Positions 47,001 through 56,905 are shown, numbered from the stretch's first letter. The stretch is DNA of 64,000 nt from Holophagaceae bacterium (GCA_016722505.1 JADKJH010000002.1:450001-514000), one strand, 5' to 3'. Notes: generated by a model not told the origin, from the letters alone. A program made the numbers and translations.

Positions 47001-48112
47001 CGGCGTTCGGCGATGAGCAGATCCACCACGCGGCCATAACTACGGACTCCATCCACCTGGCCCTGAGCCTTCAGGTATCCATCGTAGACCCTGCCCTGCG
47101 CCCGGCTGAATCGCCCTTTATGAAGGTGCAGCCAAGCGGCCTCCGCAGCCTCATCCGCCAGAACGTCTCGCGTGAGCGAAGCGCGGATGGCTTTCGCTGC
47201 TTCGGGGGCCACAGCCCACAGCTGAGCCATGGCCTCACCCAGAACCGCACGGGCGCCGGAGTAACGGAACAGAGGATCAGGATGCAGGCGGCAGGCGAGG
47301 TAGCCGATGAAATTCGCTTCATCCTCCCGGGCGATGCCATGTTGATGAGCCATCTCATGGCAGACGCTGAAAGGCAGTGCCGGTGCGGGCGTGCTTCCAT
47401 TCAACAGGGCCTCGCCGGTCCATGGAAGGTACATGCCGTAGGTGAGAGACCGGGACATCAGCGGGCTGAAGATTGCGATCTTGGGCCGGCTGGGCTCATG
47501 CATCGAGGCAGGCAGTACCGGCATCAGCTGCCCGCGAAGTCGCTCGTAGCCATCATTGCGGCGATCCAACACGAATTGGCGGTCCACCCGCAGGACTCCC
47601 CTTTCATCCGAGGGCAGCTCCTTGCGCAATTGATTTGCGTCCAAAGCAAGTGCTTCACACAGACCCTGTAGCTCAACAACATTGGGCGGTTCCGAGGGCC
47701 ATTCCAACGTGTTGGCGATAGGTGGACGCAAATAATTCAAACCCCAAAGCAGGACGAAGCTGGCGTAAAGCACCCCAGCGAGGCCAAATAATCCGCCTGC
47801 GCGCTTCAGCAACAGCAACATCCATGGAAAGTCCGGCGTTCGGGCCATCAAGCCGCGCACAAAACCCATCAGCGATAGGACCATCCCGGCGAGGATGAGG
47901 ATCAGGAGCAATTCTCCCAAGGACCACGGCAGCAGCCGCGCGGGCCAAGATATCAAACGTGAAACTGGAGGAAATACCCGCTCCGCGTAAAGCCGCTCCA
48001 CCAACTCAGGATCCCACCCCGCAAGCCAAAATATTCCATACCCAAAAGGCAGGAGCAGCGATGTGATCCAGGGGCCCCTTTGATGTTTTTTTTTAGCTAG
48101 CTCGGTTTTCAT
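46958..48112 (-). CDS. DUF3810-type membrane protein with HExxH motif
   Basis: I chose the ATG at 48112 (GAGG upstream), giving 384 residues; an in-frame start 108 bases earlier adds a stretch unlike the rest. Three transmembrane helices lie at about 15-32, 60-85 and 103-125, followed by a soluble domain with HEMAHQHG (H252, E253, H256) and EDEANFIGY 9 residues later, a pattern of gluzincin-like metallopeptidases. This layout matches DUF3810. Activity is unproven. The last 13 residues (ATKAQRDHKDKN-like) come from an intergenic-type repeat, so the native C terminus may be shorter in relatives. It converges on the DUF456 gene. Confidence 0.85.
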   Translation of the reverse strand: MKTELAKKKHQRGPWITSLLLPFGYGIFWLAGWDPELVERLYAERVFPPVSRLISWPARLLPWSLGELLLILILAGMVLSLMGFVRGLMARTPDFPWMLLLLKRAGGLFGLAGVLYASFVLLWGLNYLRPPIANTLEWPSEPPNVVELQGLCEALALDANQLRKELPSDERGVLRVDRQFVLDRRNDGYERLRGQLMPVLPASMHEPSRPKIAIFSPLMSRSLTYGMYLPWTGEALLNGSTPAPALPFSVCHEMAHQHGIAREDEANFIGYLACRLHPDPLFRYSGARAVLGEAMAQLWAVAPEAAKAIRASLTRDVLADEAAEAAWLHLHKGRFSRAQGRVYDGYLKAQGQVDGVRSYGRVVDLLIAERRMATKAQRDHKDKN

Positions 48113-48383
48113 TTGGCTATGGACCTCAATAGCATTCCACCACATCGAGCCAAAAGGGAAGGGATCCCGTGCCATGGCCATTCCAGCCTTCAGCAAGGAT
48201 TGGCCAAGCCGTCGATCCACAATTCAGAATCCACAATGCCGTTACAAGGCTGTCACCGGTTTGTTCTGCTTCTTCGGTGGTCTCCCACACCTGCACCAGA
48301 AAATCAAATGACCTTCACAAGTTCGTTACGCGAGATTGGGAACCTTATTCCCATGACCGAATGAATCGGTAATCGGAGATGAG

Positions 48384-49626
48384 ATGAAGCGCTCAACAAT
48401 GATATTTGGCCTGGCCACGTTGCTCCTCGCAGGAGGATCCACCCCAGCCATAGCCCAGGCACCCAAATTCAGCGGTCTTGTGCAGGTCTGGTACACCCAG
48501 ATGCTCGATAACAACCTTCGGTTGAATCCGACTTATAGTGGAAATTATTTCAATCTCCGTTCGGAGTTCAAGGAGAATACCTTTTCCATCCGCCGTTCGG
48601 AAATCAAGCTTTCGGGTTCCATCACTGAGGATGTGGAATACGAAGCGATGCTGGACCCTTCCATCAACACCAGCGGGGGCAATCCCTCCATCCTCCAGGA
48701 TGCGGCCATCGTCTACAAGATGGGCGGCGGGTTCGAGGCGAAGCTCGGCCAGTTCAAGAATCTGCAGACCCATGAAGGGGTGACGTCCTCCAGCGAAATC
48801 ATGTTCGCCGAACGTGCGCAACTCGCACGCCAATTCGGGGATAAGCGGGACCGCGGCGTGGCGCTCGGCTACAAGTTCGGCGACCCCAAGGAATTCGGCG
48901 GCAAGGTGACGCTGGCCATCTTCAACGGTTTGAACGACTCTGTGGCTGGAAAAGGAAACGACACCAATGGTCAGAAAGATTTCGTCGCTCGCCTGGACCT
49001 GAATTATGGCAAGACCATGAAGTTCGGCTTCTACACCTTGCAGGGCTCCACGGACCAGGCCGACAAGGGGCGCTCTGGCTGCCAAGACCTTCGTCGGAGA
49101 CGCCGCGGCGCTTCCCACAGCCGCCCAGATCCTCGACAACAAAGACAAGACCAGCAACATGGGTGCCTTCTATGTCTACCAGGACTCGACCTGGCTGCTT
49201 TCCGCGGAAGTGATGACCGGGCTGCTGGGCCGCCGCTTCGCCTCCGTGGGTGCTACCGGTGCTGCCTCACGCCAGCACCTTGATCAGAAATACATGGGTT
49301 ACTGGGTGACGGGCGGCTACACAACGGGCAACCACACGTTCCTGCTGCGCTACGACACCGCCAACTACAATTCCGGCGACAACTGGTACACCGCCTTCAA
49401 CCCGTATATGAACAACGCAACCGGCTCGTTGGGCGCAGACTATTCGCCAAAGTATACGGAGATCAGCGCTGGCTACCTCTATGCATTCAAGCCAGAAAAG
49501 CTCAAGGCCGCCAACATCAAGATCAACTACATCAACCGCTCCAAGAACTTCCTCCAACCGCACGCCGGACAATCCGGGGAACAGGGTGGGGATACGGTGG
49601 TAGTGGCTTTCCAGGTGGCCTTTTAA
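48384..49626 (+). CDS. OprP-like outer-membrane porin, one apparent frameshift
   Basis: The protein begins with a signal peptide (MKRSTMIFGLATLLLAGG, cleavage near IAQA) and contains porin strands such as VQVWYTQMLDNNLRLNP. The frame breaks at the GGGG run 49067-49070; deleting one G joins DKG to ALAAKTFVGDAAA and then on to QVAF at the end, giving about 413 residues. The terminal Phe is typical of outer-membrane beta barrels. It is clearly paralogous to the convergent porin at 49710-50954 (shared GLLGRRF, LDQKY, NYNSGD segments). The family includes phosphate- and pyrophosphate-selective porins, but selectivity is not predictable. A homopolymer sequencing error is the likeliest reason for the break. 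Confidence 0.87.
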
Positions 49627-49656
49627 ACTCCTGGCATTTCAGCCAAACCGAAAACG

Positions 49657-49692
49657 AAAAGAAATGGGCCCCGGATGGGGCTCATCTCTTTT
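49657..49692. terminator. Bidirectional terminator between two convergent porin genes
   Basis: AAAAGAAATGGGCCCC pairs with GGGGCTCATCTCTTTT across a GGAT loop: 16 positions with one mismatch and one wobble. A-runs on one side and T-runs on the other make it usable for both strands. It lies 30 bases after the plus-strand porin and 17 bases beyond the minus-strand porin stop. Confidence 0.88.
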
Positions 49693-49709
49693 ACCGCAGA
49701 AACCCTAGC

Positions 49710-50954
49710 TTAAAACCCTATCTGCAAAGACGCCACGAGGCTGTCTCCGCCCTGTTCTCCGGTCTGGCCCGCGCGCGGAAGCAGGAAGTTCTTGCTGCGA
49801 TTGACATAGTTCAGTTTCAGCTTGCCAATAGAAGATCTGCCGGCATTGAATACGTAGTTGTAGCCAAGATCGACTTCAGTGAACTTGGGGGTCTTGTCGA
49901 CGCCGGTGGCGGCACCCGTAGTTGTGTTCTGCGTATAGGGATTGTAGGAGCCGTACCAGTCATCACCGGAGTTGTAGTTCATGAAGTCATAGCGCGCCGT
50001 GATCCAGTGTTTGCCCATCTTGTAGGCACCCTGCACGTAATAGCCAAGGTACTTTTGGTCCAAATGCTCACGCCCCATGGCGTTGGTGCCAGAGGCGAAA
50101 ACTGAAGGGAAGCGGCGGCCCAGCAGGCCGGTGATCACTTCGCCGGAGGCATGGTATTTCGGGGTATCCATAAAATAGTAGAGTCCTAGGTTGGTGGCGT
50201 GATCCTTGTTGTCCAGGATCTCGGAAGCGGTGGGAGCTCCAACGCCGGTCCAGGGAGTGCCCGTGATAGTCCCTACATCTTTCAGCTGGGTGGAGCCATC
50301 CCGGAAGTACATGCCGAATTTGTGGGCGCCGGTGATCAGATCCAATCGGGCGTGGAAATCCTTCTGGGCATTGACTTCGGGTTGCTTGCCTCCGCTGCCG
50401 TTATCCGACATTCCATTGGTGATGGCGAAGTGGACCTTCCCGTTGAAACCCTTTGGATCTCCGAAGTCGTAGGTGGCCATGATCCCGCGGTCCCGGCGAT
50501 CACCGAACACCCTGGAAAGCTGCGCGCGATCATAAAAAAGAATGTCCCGGGCGGACACAGTGAAAGCTTCATAGGTTTGCAGGAACTTGAACTGTCCGGC
50601 CCTGATCGTGAAGCTCTTGTTCACCTTCCATATGGCTGCCGCATCCTGCAAGACGGCTCCAAAAGTAGTGGCGGTTCCAGAAGTATTGTTGGGATCGAAC
50701 ATCATGGCCCAGGAGATGTCGTCAGAGACCTTCCCGCTGAAGTAGAGTTCGGCACGCTTCACCAGGAACTGATTCTCGGTCATCCCAGCTACAAGGCTGT
50801 TGTAGCCACGAGCGGTATTCAGGCGGAGGTTGTTGTCCATCATCTGGGTGTAGTAGAGCTCGACCAAAGCACCATTGAATTTCACATCCTGAGCGCAGAG
50901 GGTTGAACCCGCCAGCACCAGGCCTACCAGGGGTAAAACCGATTCCCGCATCAT
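49710..50954 (-). CDS. OprP-like outer-membrane porin
   Basis: This 414-residue protein has a signal peptide (MMRESVLPLVGLVLAGSTLCAQ) and alternating beta strands to a C-terminal Phe (SLQIGF), the mark of an outer-membrane barrel. It is a close paralogue of the convergent plus-strand porin and is intact, which supports the frame correction proposed there. Two adjacent ATGs start the frame (50954 or 50951). Typical family segments are YDRAQLSRVFGDRRDRGIM and DFMNYNSGDDWYG. It may admit anions or organic acids; nothing in the sequence settles this. Upstream lies a 254-bp gap to the next porin. Confidence 0.9.
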   Translation of the reverse strand: MMRESVLPLVGLVLAGSTLCAQDVKFNGALVELYYTQMMDNNLRLNTARGYNSLVAGMTENQFLVKRAELYFSGKVSDDISWAMMFDPNNTSGTATTFGAVLQDAAAIWKVNKSFTIRAGQFKFLQTYEAFTVSARDILFYDRAQLSRVFGDRRDRGIMATYDFGDPKGFNGKVHFAITNGMSDNGSGGKQPEVNAQKDFHARLDLITGAHKFGMYFRDGSTQLKDVGTITGTPWTGVGAPTASEILDNKDHATNLGLYYFMDTPKYHASGEVITGLLGRRFPSVFASGTNAMGREHLDQKYLGYYVQGAYKMGKHWITARYDFMNYNSGDDWYGSYNPYTQNTTTGAATGVDKTPKFTEVDLGYNYVFNAGRSSIGKLKLNYVNRSKNFLLPRAGQTGEQGGDSLVASLQIGF

Positions 50955-51149
50955 GGCTCCAATGTATGATCGCCTTGTCTGTAGGACAGCGATTCAAGAC
51001 GGACGGCCGGCCGGAAATCGGCAAACCCGCAATGAGAAATATATGCACCCGTAAAGCAATATAGCCGCTCGATTTTTAGGCTGGTGAATCCACCGATGTT
51101 CTGGATCGGAAGTGATAGGGCCATGAGCGCACCCGGCGTGATGCGACCC

Positions 51150-51190
51150 GGGCCACCCCCTCCGCCAAGGATCGCGGAAGGGGGTGGCCC
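51150..51190 (-). terminator. GC-rich hairpin after the third porin
   Basis: GGGCCACCCCCTCCGC (51150-51165) pairs with GCGGAAGGGGGTGGCCC (51174-51190), leaving one bulged base and an 8-base loop. It starts 19 bases after the stop of the minus-strand porin at 51209. No T-run follows, so it may be a stabilising 3' structure rather than a true intrinsic terminator. The remaining gap to 50955 contains no gene I can support. Confidence 0.6.
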
Positions 51191-51208
51191 AGAAAGACGG
51201 AGAATCCC

Positions 51209-52381
51209 TTAGAAAATGAAGTATTGCAGCTGAACGTTGAACTGATTGTAGGAGTGTTGTTTGGTCATCGCTGCAGGAGTTCCAACAGTGACATTGTCAG
51301 GCTTGATCTGGTTGTAGAAGATCTTCACATTCGCATTGTTGCCCTTGAGCCAGAAAGCCAGGCCGCCGCCAATACGGGTCTCGTCCAGATTGGTGGTGGT
51401 GTGGATATCGAAGGTCTTCTTTTCCCAGCGGAGGATTGGGCTGAATTTCATGCCGCTGAAGCGGTATCCAGCCTCAGCGGAAGTCCCGCTTTGTTTGGGC
51501 AAGGCGATCCAAGTCCCTCCGTCATACTGGACATGGTTCAGCTGAAAGGTCACCACGTCCTTGTTGGCAAGGGGCCAATCGAAAAAGACGTCATAGGCAG
51601 TGCCGGTGTAATCATCCTGCTTGTCGTAGCCCACACCGAAGGAAAGGATTTTCTTGGCGCCGGCATAGCTCCCCGCGTAGAACATGCCATTCTCGGCATC
51701 GAACACGTTGTACTGGAGGCGCCCAGCGATGCGCATGGCGTTGCGGGACTGCACGAGACCGTTGGGAGCGTTGGGATCCGGAGGCGTGGTGGCGGCGATT
51801 TCCTTGTTCCGTTTACCTTGGAAGGCGCCCAGGCGGTACTCGAATTTCTTAGCGATGAGCCCCCTGAACTGCACACCAAGATCCCTTCCAACGTTCGTGG
51901 CGAAGGGTCCGTTCTGGGAGAAGGAGTAGCTGTAGTAGTCCCAGGAGAGGAGGGAAGCAGCGCTCTGCAAGCTGTTGTGCGCGAAGGGAATCAATATCAA
52001 GCCCGTGTCGACCTTGAACGCATCGTTTGCCTTCCAGGTTATGACAGCATCTTGGACCACCATGGTCGCGGAGGTCTTCGCGCCGGCAGCATCTGACTTG
52101 CCCATGTTGGCGCTTTCCGTCTCGAAGAAGTATTCGAAGTCCGACCCGAGGGTCCCCGCCATCAGAAAGCGGGTGCGCCGGAGGAAGAAATTCTGGCTTT
52201 CTCCGTCCTTGGTGGGGCTGCCCACAGACTCGTACTGGGGCTGGAAAAGGAACCCGAACTTGATCGAAGAATTGTCCGTCTTGATCTGGAGGGGGCTCTG
52301 GGCCATTGCCGGCAAAGCCAATCCCGCTGCCAGGATCCCTCGCAGCAACACGCTTGGAGATGGATGAATCGAAAAAGACAT
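51209..52381 (-). CDS. OprP/OprO-type porin
   Basis: This 390-residue outer-membrane porin has a signal peptide (ending LALPAMAQ) and a C-terminal aromatic strand (QLQYFIF). The N-terminal strands FGFLFQPQYES and FFLRRTRFLMAGTLGSDFEYFFETE are typical of the phosphate-selective porin (OprP) family. It differs from the two preceding porins in length and in most loops, so it is a separate subfamily rather than a recent duplicate. Acetyl-CoA synthetase lies 229 bases upstream on the same strand. Selectivity is unknown. Confidence 0.9.
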   Translation of the reverse strand: MSFSIHPSPSVLLRGILAAGLALPAMAQSPLQIKTDNSSIKFGFLFQPQYESVGSPTKDGESQNFFLRRTRFLMAGTLGSDFEYFFETESANMGKSDAAGAKTSATMVVQDAVITWKANDAFKVDTGLILIPFAHNSLQSAASLLSWDYYSYSFSQNGPFATNVGRDLGVQFRGLIAKKFEYRLGAFQGKRNKEIAATTPPDPNAPNGLVQSRNAMRIAGRLQYNVFDAENGMFYAGSYAGAKKILSFGVGYDKQDDYTGTAYDVFFDWPLANKDVVTFQLNHVQYDGGTWIALPKQSGTSAEAGYRFSGMKFSPILRWEKKTFDIHTTTNLDETRIGGGLAFWLKGNNANVKIFYNQIKPDNVTVGTPAAMTKQHSYNQFNVQLQYFIF

Positions 52382-52610
52382 TTAAGCCTCCGTGGCGCGA
52401 ACTGCGCCGGTTTGTGGAATGGGATGGGTAGATCCGATTAGGTGGGAAAAGTTGGCCGAATATAACTTAAATCAGGCTTTCAAACCAGAATTCTGATCCG
52501 TTTGATTTTTTCAACCTAAGTGCAGCTCGTGCATGCGCTACCGGAAAGCATATAAGCAGCCTCAAAGACGGCGCTCCCAATTAGGAGGAGTTTGAAGATT
52601 CCGACAGGTA

Positions 52611-54563
52611 TCAACCCTGAGTGGCTCGGTGTTCCTCGATGAGGGAATTGACCACATCGGGCTCTGCCAAGGTGGAAACATCGCCAAGGCCTTCATATTC
52701 ACTTGCGGCGATCTTACGCAGGATGCGGCGCATGATTTTTCCGCTGCGAGTCTTGGGCAATCCGGCGGCAATGTGGATGACATCAGGTGCGGCGAAGGCG
52801 CCGATGGCTTGGCGCACTTGCTCCTTCAGCGCCCCGATAAGCTGCTCGGGGTCCTCTTTGCCGAAGCCTGAATTAAGCAACACGTAGCAGTAGATTCCCT
52901 GGCCCTTCAGGAGGTGCGGGTAGCCCACCACCGCCGCCTCGGCCACCGCCTCATGCGCCACTAACGCGCTTTCCACTTCGGCGGTGCCCAGCCGGTGCCC
53001 GGAAACATTGATGACATCGTCTATGCGGCCCGTGATCCAGTAGTAGCCGTCTTCATCGCGGCGGGCTCCATCACCGGTGAAGTAATAGCCAGGATACTGG
53101 GTGAAATAGGTCTCACGGAATCGCTTGTGGTCCCCAAAAACGGTGCGCGCCTGGCCTGGCCATGGCGTGCCTAGACATAGGGCCCCTGAGACATCATTGC
53201 CTTCCATGACCGCGCCCGTAGCTGGATCCACGATGACGGGCTTGACGCCAAAAAATGGCAGGGTCGCAGAACCCGGTTTAGTGGGCGTAACGCCCGGCAG
53301 CGGCGTAATGAGGATTCCACCGGTTTCAGTCTGCCACCAGGTATCCACCACCGTGCAGCGGCCTTCACCGATGACATCGTGATACCAGCGCCAGACCTCA
53401 GGATTGATCGGTTCTCCAACAGTCCCAAGGATACGCAACGATTTGCGGCTGTAACGCTTGATCCACTCATCCCCCGCTTGAGCGAGCGCCCGGAGCGCCG
53501 TGGGTGCGGTGTAAAGAATGTTCACGCCGAGATCATCCACGATCCGCCAATAGCGGCCGGCATCCGGATAGAGCGGCGTGGACTCGAAGATGACGCTGGT
53601 CGCTCCATTCGCCAGGGGTCCATAGACGATGTAACTATGGCCTGTCACCCAGCCGATATCCGCCGCGCAGAAAAAGATGTCGCCGGGATGATAGTCAAAG
53701 ACCAATTTATGGGTATAGGCGGCGTAGGTCAGGAAGCCGCCGGTGGTATGCAGCAATCCCTTGGGCTTGCCAGTGCTTCCGGATGTGTAGAGCACAAAAA
53801 GCGGATCTTCCGAGCCCATCCATTCATGCGTGCATGTGCTGCGCTGCTTGGAGCACTCCTCGTCCAGCCAGTAGTCCCGGCCAGGTTCCATGTCTACCTC
53901 GCTATCCGTGCGGCGGGCCACCAGCACGGTTTCCACGAAGGACATACCTTCCACGGCACGATCCACAGTTCTCTTGAGCGGCACCTTACGGCCGCCCCGC
54001 AGTCCTTCATTGGCGGTCACCACCACTTTGCAGTGGGCGTCCACGATGCGGTCCCGGAGGGACTCCGACGAGAATCCGCCAAAGACCACGGAATGCACCG
54101 CGCCAATGCGGGCGCACGCCAGCATGGTGTAGACCAGCTCAGGGATCATCGTCATATACAGGCAGACACGGTCACCCTTCTTGACGCCGTGGTGCAGCAG
54201 CACGTTGGCGACACGGCACACGTTATGTTTCAGCTCCCGGTAGCTGATGTGGGTGTAAACGCCTGGCTCATCCTGCGCCCAGATGATGGCGGTGCGCTCG
54301 GCCAACGCTGGCAGGTGCCGGTCCACACAATTGAAGCAGGCGTTGAGGCGGCCCCCCGAGAACCAAGCGAAATCAGCCTCTTCGTAGTCAGCATCCAGCA
54401 CCGAGGTCCATGGATGGAACCATGTGAGCGTTTTCGCCTGCTCGCCCCAAAACCATTCCGGATTATCCATGGAAAGGCGGTACAACCGGTTGTACTCCTC
54501 CATGGACTGGATGTAGGCGCGATTTCGGATGTCGTCCTTAACGGGAAACATGGCCTCGGACAT
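52611..54563 (-). CDS. acs: Acetyl-CoA synthetase (AMP-forming)
   Basis: This 650-residue enzyme converts acetate, ATP and CoA to acetyl-CoA. It has the AMP-binding loop YTSGSTGKPKG, the core WWQTETGG, the TGDGARRDEDGYYWITGR hinge region, and the C-terminal lysine in PKTRSGKIMRR that is usually acetylated to control the enzyme. Length and the N-terminal ACS segment (WFHPWTSVLD) fit the family. Expression order on the minus strand is metallophosphoesterase, kinase-USP, then acs after a 139-bp gap, so the kinase might share its transcript. The MHS-type transporter nearby could import acetate (inference). Confidence 0.96.
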   Translation of the reverse strand: MSEAMFPVKDDIRNRAYIQSMEEYNRLYRLSMDNPEWFWGEQAKTLTWFHPWTSVLDADYEEADFAWFSGGRLNACFNCVDRHLPALAERTAIIWAQDEPGVYTHISYRELKHNVCRVANVLLHHGVKKGDRVCLYMTMIPELVYTMLACARIGAVHSVVFGGFSSESLRDRIVDAHCKVVVTANEGLRGGRKVPLKRTVDRAVEGMSFVETVLVARRTDSEVDMEPGRDYWLDEECSKQRSTCTHEWMGSEDPLFVLYTSGSTGKPKGLLHTTGGFLTYAAYTHKLVFDYHPGDIFFCAADIGWVTGHSYIVYGPLANGATSVIFESTPLYPDAGRYWRIVDDLGVNILYTAPTALRALAQAGDEWIKRYSRKSLRILGTVGEPINPEVWRWYHDVIGEGRCTVVDTWWQTETGGILITPLPGVTPTKPGSATLPFFGVKPVIVDPATGAVMEGNDVSGALCLGTPWPGQARTVFGDHKRFRETYFTQYPGYYFTGDGARRDEDGYYWITGRIDDVINVSGHRLGTAEVESALVAHEAVAEAAVVGYPHLLKGQGIYCYVLLNSGFGKEDPEQLIGALKEQVRQAIGAFAAPDVIHIAAGLPKTRSGKIMRRILRKIAASEYEGLGDVSTLAEPDVVNSLIEEHRATQG

Positions 54564-54702
54564 GCGCAGACTCCTTGCAATTCAAGGTGGACACTCGCGG
54601 GTAGCAGGCACAACGCAATGGAATTGGCCAGATCGGCGAAATGTTTGTGGGGAATTCGAGAAGAAGCATACATCTTTCTTGGAATCTGCAAACACTTTCC
54701 TA

Positions 54703-56160
54703 TCAGCCCACAGTCCAGGAATCCTCAGATTTTTCATTTGGTCCGTCGCCGTAGTCGGTCCTTCGGTGGCGCCTAGTGCGAACCACCGTCACGGTGCAGG
54801 GCGCATGGGTGGCCACCTCGCCCGATACGCTCCCGAGGAGGGTGCGTCTGGCGGAGCTGGCCCGCGCGCCCATGACTATATGATCCACAAAATTGGCCCG
54901 CGCATAGCGCAGGATGGCAGCCGCCGTTTGAGGGGCCTCCAGGACCTGGAAACTCACCCGGCCATCTTCAAGCTTGAGCGGTTCAGCCCAATTTTTTAAT
55001 TCCACAAGCCTCTGGACATGTTTATTGCGGCCTTCGTCATCCAGCGTGGTGTCAATGGTGATGACGCCCTGCTTCAGCACATTCAAGCAGGCTACCCGCG
55101 CCCCTGGCAAGGATGCCAGAATTTGCGCCACCGTCATCCGCAGCGCTTCAGCCAACGGTCCTGAGGTCTCTGAGAGATCAATCGCAACCGCGATGATAGG
55201 CCCATTGGCTCCAAAGCTGGCGATTGAGCCAACCCTCGCTGGCGCGGATGAATCTTCACTGAACCGGCGTTTGAGTGTCGTAGTGAAGGAATCACGTTTC
55301 AACCGTTCCGAGCGGCCCGTGAGCTTGACATGATCCGGATTCAGCAATTCGAAAGCCAATTGCGCGCCCGTCGGGTAGCGCCAGGCGGGATTCACTTCGA
55401 GGCAACGCAGGATGATTTCCTGCAGCCAGAGAGGGCAGTCGGGCCGCAGCGCGCGAGGGGGTGGTGGATCCCACCAAAGCCTGCGCTTCAACCCCGAGAG
55501 CCGCTGGGGATCGCCAAATGGGCGGGTGCCCGTAGCAAAGAAATACATGAGGACACCCAACGCGAATTGATCGCTCCGGGGATCGCCGCGGTGGCCCATC
55601 ACCTGCTCAGGCGCCATGTATGGAGCGGTCCCGTAGGGCAGCCGGAACTGCTCCGCCATGAGGTCCGGCAGTTCATCATGATGCGACAACCCATAGTCGA
55701 TCAGTACGGCCTCGCCGGTGGGACGGAGCATGATGTTAGAAGGCTTCACATCCAAATGCACCACATGCTGGTGGTGCAGGCTGTCGAGCGCCACCGCCAC
55801 TTTCGCGCCTATGGCCGCCACTTCGCCGTAGGGCAATGGAAGCCGTTTGATCCAAGGGAGAAGAGGATCTCCTGGAATCTGTTCCATCACGATATAGGGC
55901 TGGACCATGAAGCTCCCAGCTTCGATGAACCTGGGGACATGCGGGCCTGCAAGCCGAGGCAGAATCATCTGCTCCATTTCAAAGCCGACGATAGCCGCTG
56001 GATCAGCGCCCTCGTCAAGGACGGGCGCCTTCATGAGCATGGGCAGGTTGAGATCGGGGTGCGAAACCTCCCAGATGGTGGCCATGCCACCGCTATGGAT
56101 CAGCTTCCCAATTAAAAAACCATCCACCGTGGCGCCCGGTCTGATCCGCCTATTTCCCAT
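54703..56160 (-). CDS. Ser/Thr protein kinase fused to a universal-stress-protein domain
   Basis: This 485-residue cytoplasmic protein has a Hanks-type kinase domain (about 10-275) with the glycine loop GKLIHSGGMATIW, K44, catalytic HLDVKPSN (D137, N142), DYG at 155-157 in place of the usual DFG, and APYMAPEQ. The Phe-to-Tyr change is conservative and need not abolish activity. Residues about 320-465 form a universal stress protein domain with the nucleotide-binding signature GARASSARRTLLGS and a TVTVVR end strand. There is no transmembrane helix. It starts 4 bases after the metallophosphoesterase stop. The fusion suggests kinase activity gated by ATP or another nucleotide bound to the USP part (inference). 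Confidence 0.88.
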   Translation of the reverse strand: MGNRRIRPGATVDGFLIGKLIHSGGMATIWEVSHPDLNLPMLMKAPVLDEGADPAAIVGFEMEQMILPRLAGPHVPRFIEAGSFMVQPYIVMEQIPGDPLLPWIKRLPLPYGEVAAIGAKVAVALDSLHHQHVVHLDVKPSNIMLRPTGEAVLIDYGLSHHDELPDLMAEQFRLPYGTAPYMAPEQVMGHRGDPRSDQFALGVLMYFFATGTRPFGDPQRLSGLKRRLWWDPPPPRALRPDCPLWLQEIILRCLEVNPAWRYPTGAQLAFELLNPDHVKLTGRSERLKRDSFTTTLKRRFSEDSSAPARVGSIASFGANGPIIAVAIDLSETSGPLAEALRMTVAQILASLPGARVACLNVLKQGVITIDTTLDDEGRNKHVQRLVELKNWAEPLKLEDGRVSFQVLEAPQTAAAILRYARANFVDHIVMGARASSARRTLLGSVSGEVATHAPCTVTVVRTRRHRRTDYGDGPNEKSEDSWTVG

Positions 56161-56164
56161 GGCT

Positions 56165-56905
56165 TCAGTGCCCCCTTCGCAGGCGGTCAGCTAGGCTATC
56201 CGGGAGTCCTGCGAGGCGGATTTTTGCCGCTGCGGCTTCGATGTCGTAGGGAATGCGAAGGTAGGTGATCTCCGATTTCTTGGTATCCAACAGCGCATAG
56301 GATGCCGCTGGATTATCATCCCTGGGCTGACCTACGGCCCCCAAGACAGCTAGCCAGCGGCGTTGAGGCGACAGGGGCACCGCCACGCCAGATACAGGAT
56401 GGAAGGTCACGATTTTTTCGGTGGCGGTGATGCCATAGATGGCTGGAATGTGCACATGACCACAAAACACCGCCTGGGCTTGGCGTGCATGAAGTGCGCG
56501 GGTGGCCGCGTTGCGGTCATCAATATAAAGCCATCGCCGGTCTGCCTGGACATTCGCGTGCACGTAAAGCCGCGTATCGTCTTCGATTCTCATGGGCAAA
56601 CCCGCGAGGAATTCCCGCGCCTCTGACCCGAGCTTGCCGCGCGTCCAGGACATCGCGACGAGTGCATCCGTCGTCAGGCTTTCCCTCAGGTCCGACACAG
56701 CGTTGTCGTGGTTTCCCATCAAGGCTAGCGCGCCTTTGGCAACAAGTCCCATGACCGTGTCCACCACCCACACCGGGTCGGCCCCATATCCCACCAAGTC
56801 CCCGAGAAAGACCATTTTTTCGATGCCCCGGCCCTGGGCATCCCGAAGGCAGGCCTCGAAGGCTTCCCGATTGGCGTGGATGTCTGCCATAAGGGCAATG
56901 AGCAC
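56165..56905 (-). CDS. Metallophosphoesterase (calcineurin-like)
   Basis: This 246-residue protein has the dinuclear metal motifs in order: DIH (D8, H10), GDLVGYG (D36), GNHDN (N65, H66), an isolated HAN in YVHANVQ, and GHVH. The N-terminal MLIALMADIHAN is typical of YfcE/diadenosine-tetraphosphatase-like and protein-phosphatase-like members. It is encoded 4 bases upstream of the kinase-USP fusion, an arrangement expected for an opposing phosphatase or for shared nucleotide signalling. The substrate (phosphoprotein, cyclic nucleotide or ApnA) cannot be chosen from sequence. Confidence 0.9.
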   Translation of the reverse strand: MLIALMADIHANREAFEACLRDAQGRGIEKMVFLGDLVGYGADPVWVVDTVMGLVAKGALALMGNHDNAVSDLRESLTTDALVAMSWTRGKLGSEAREFLAGLPMRIEDDTRLYVHANVQADRRWLYIDDRNAATRALHARQAQAVFCGHVHIPAIYGITATEKIVTFHPVSGVAVPLSPQRRWLAVLGAVGQPRDDNPAASYALLDTKKSEITYLRIPYDIEAAAAKIRLAGLPDSLADRLRRGH

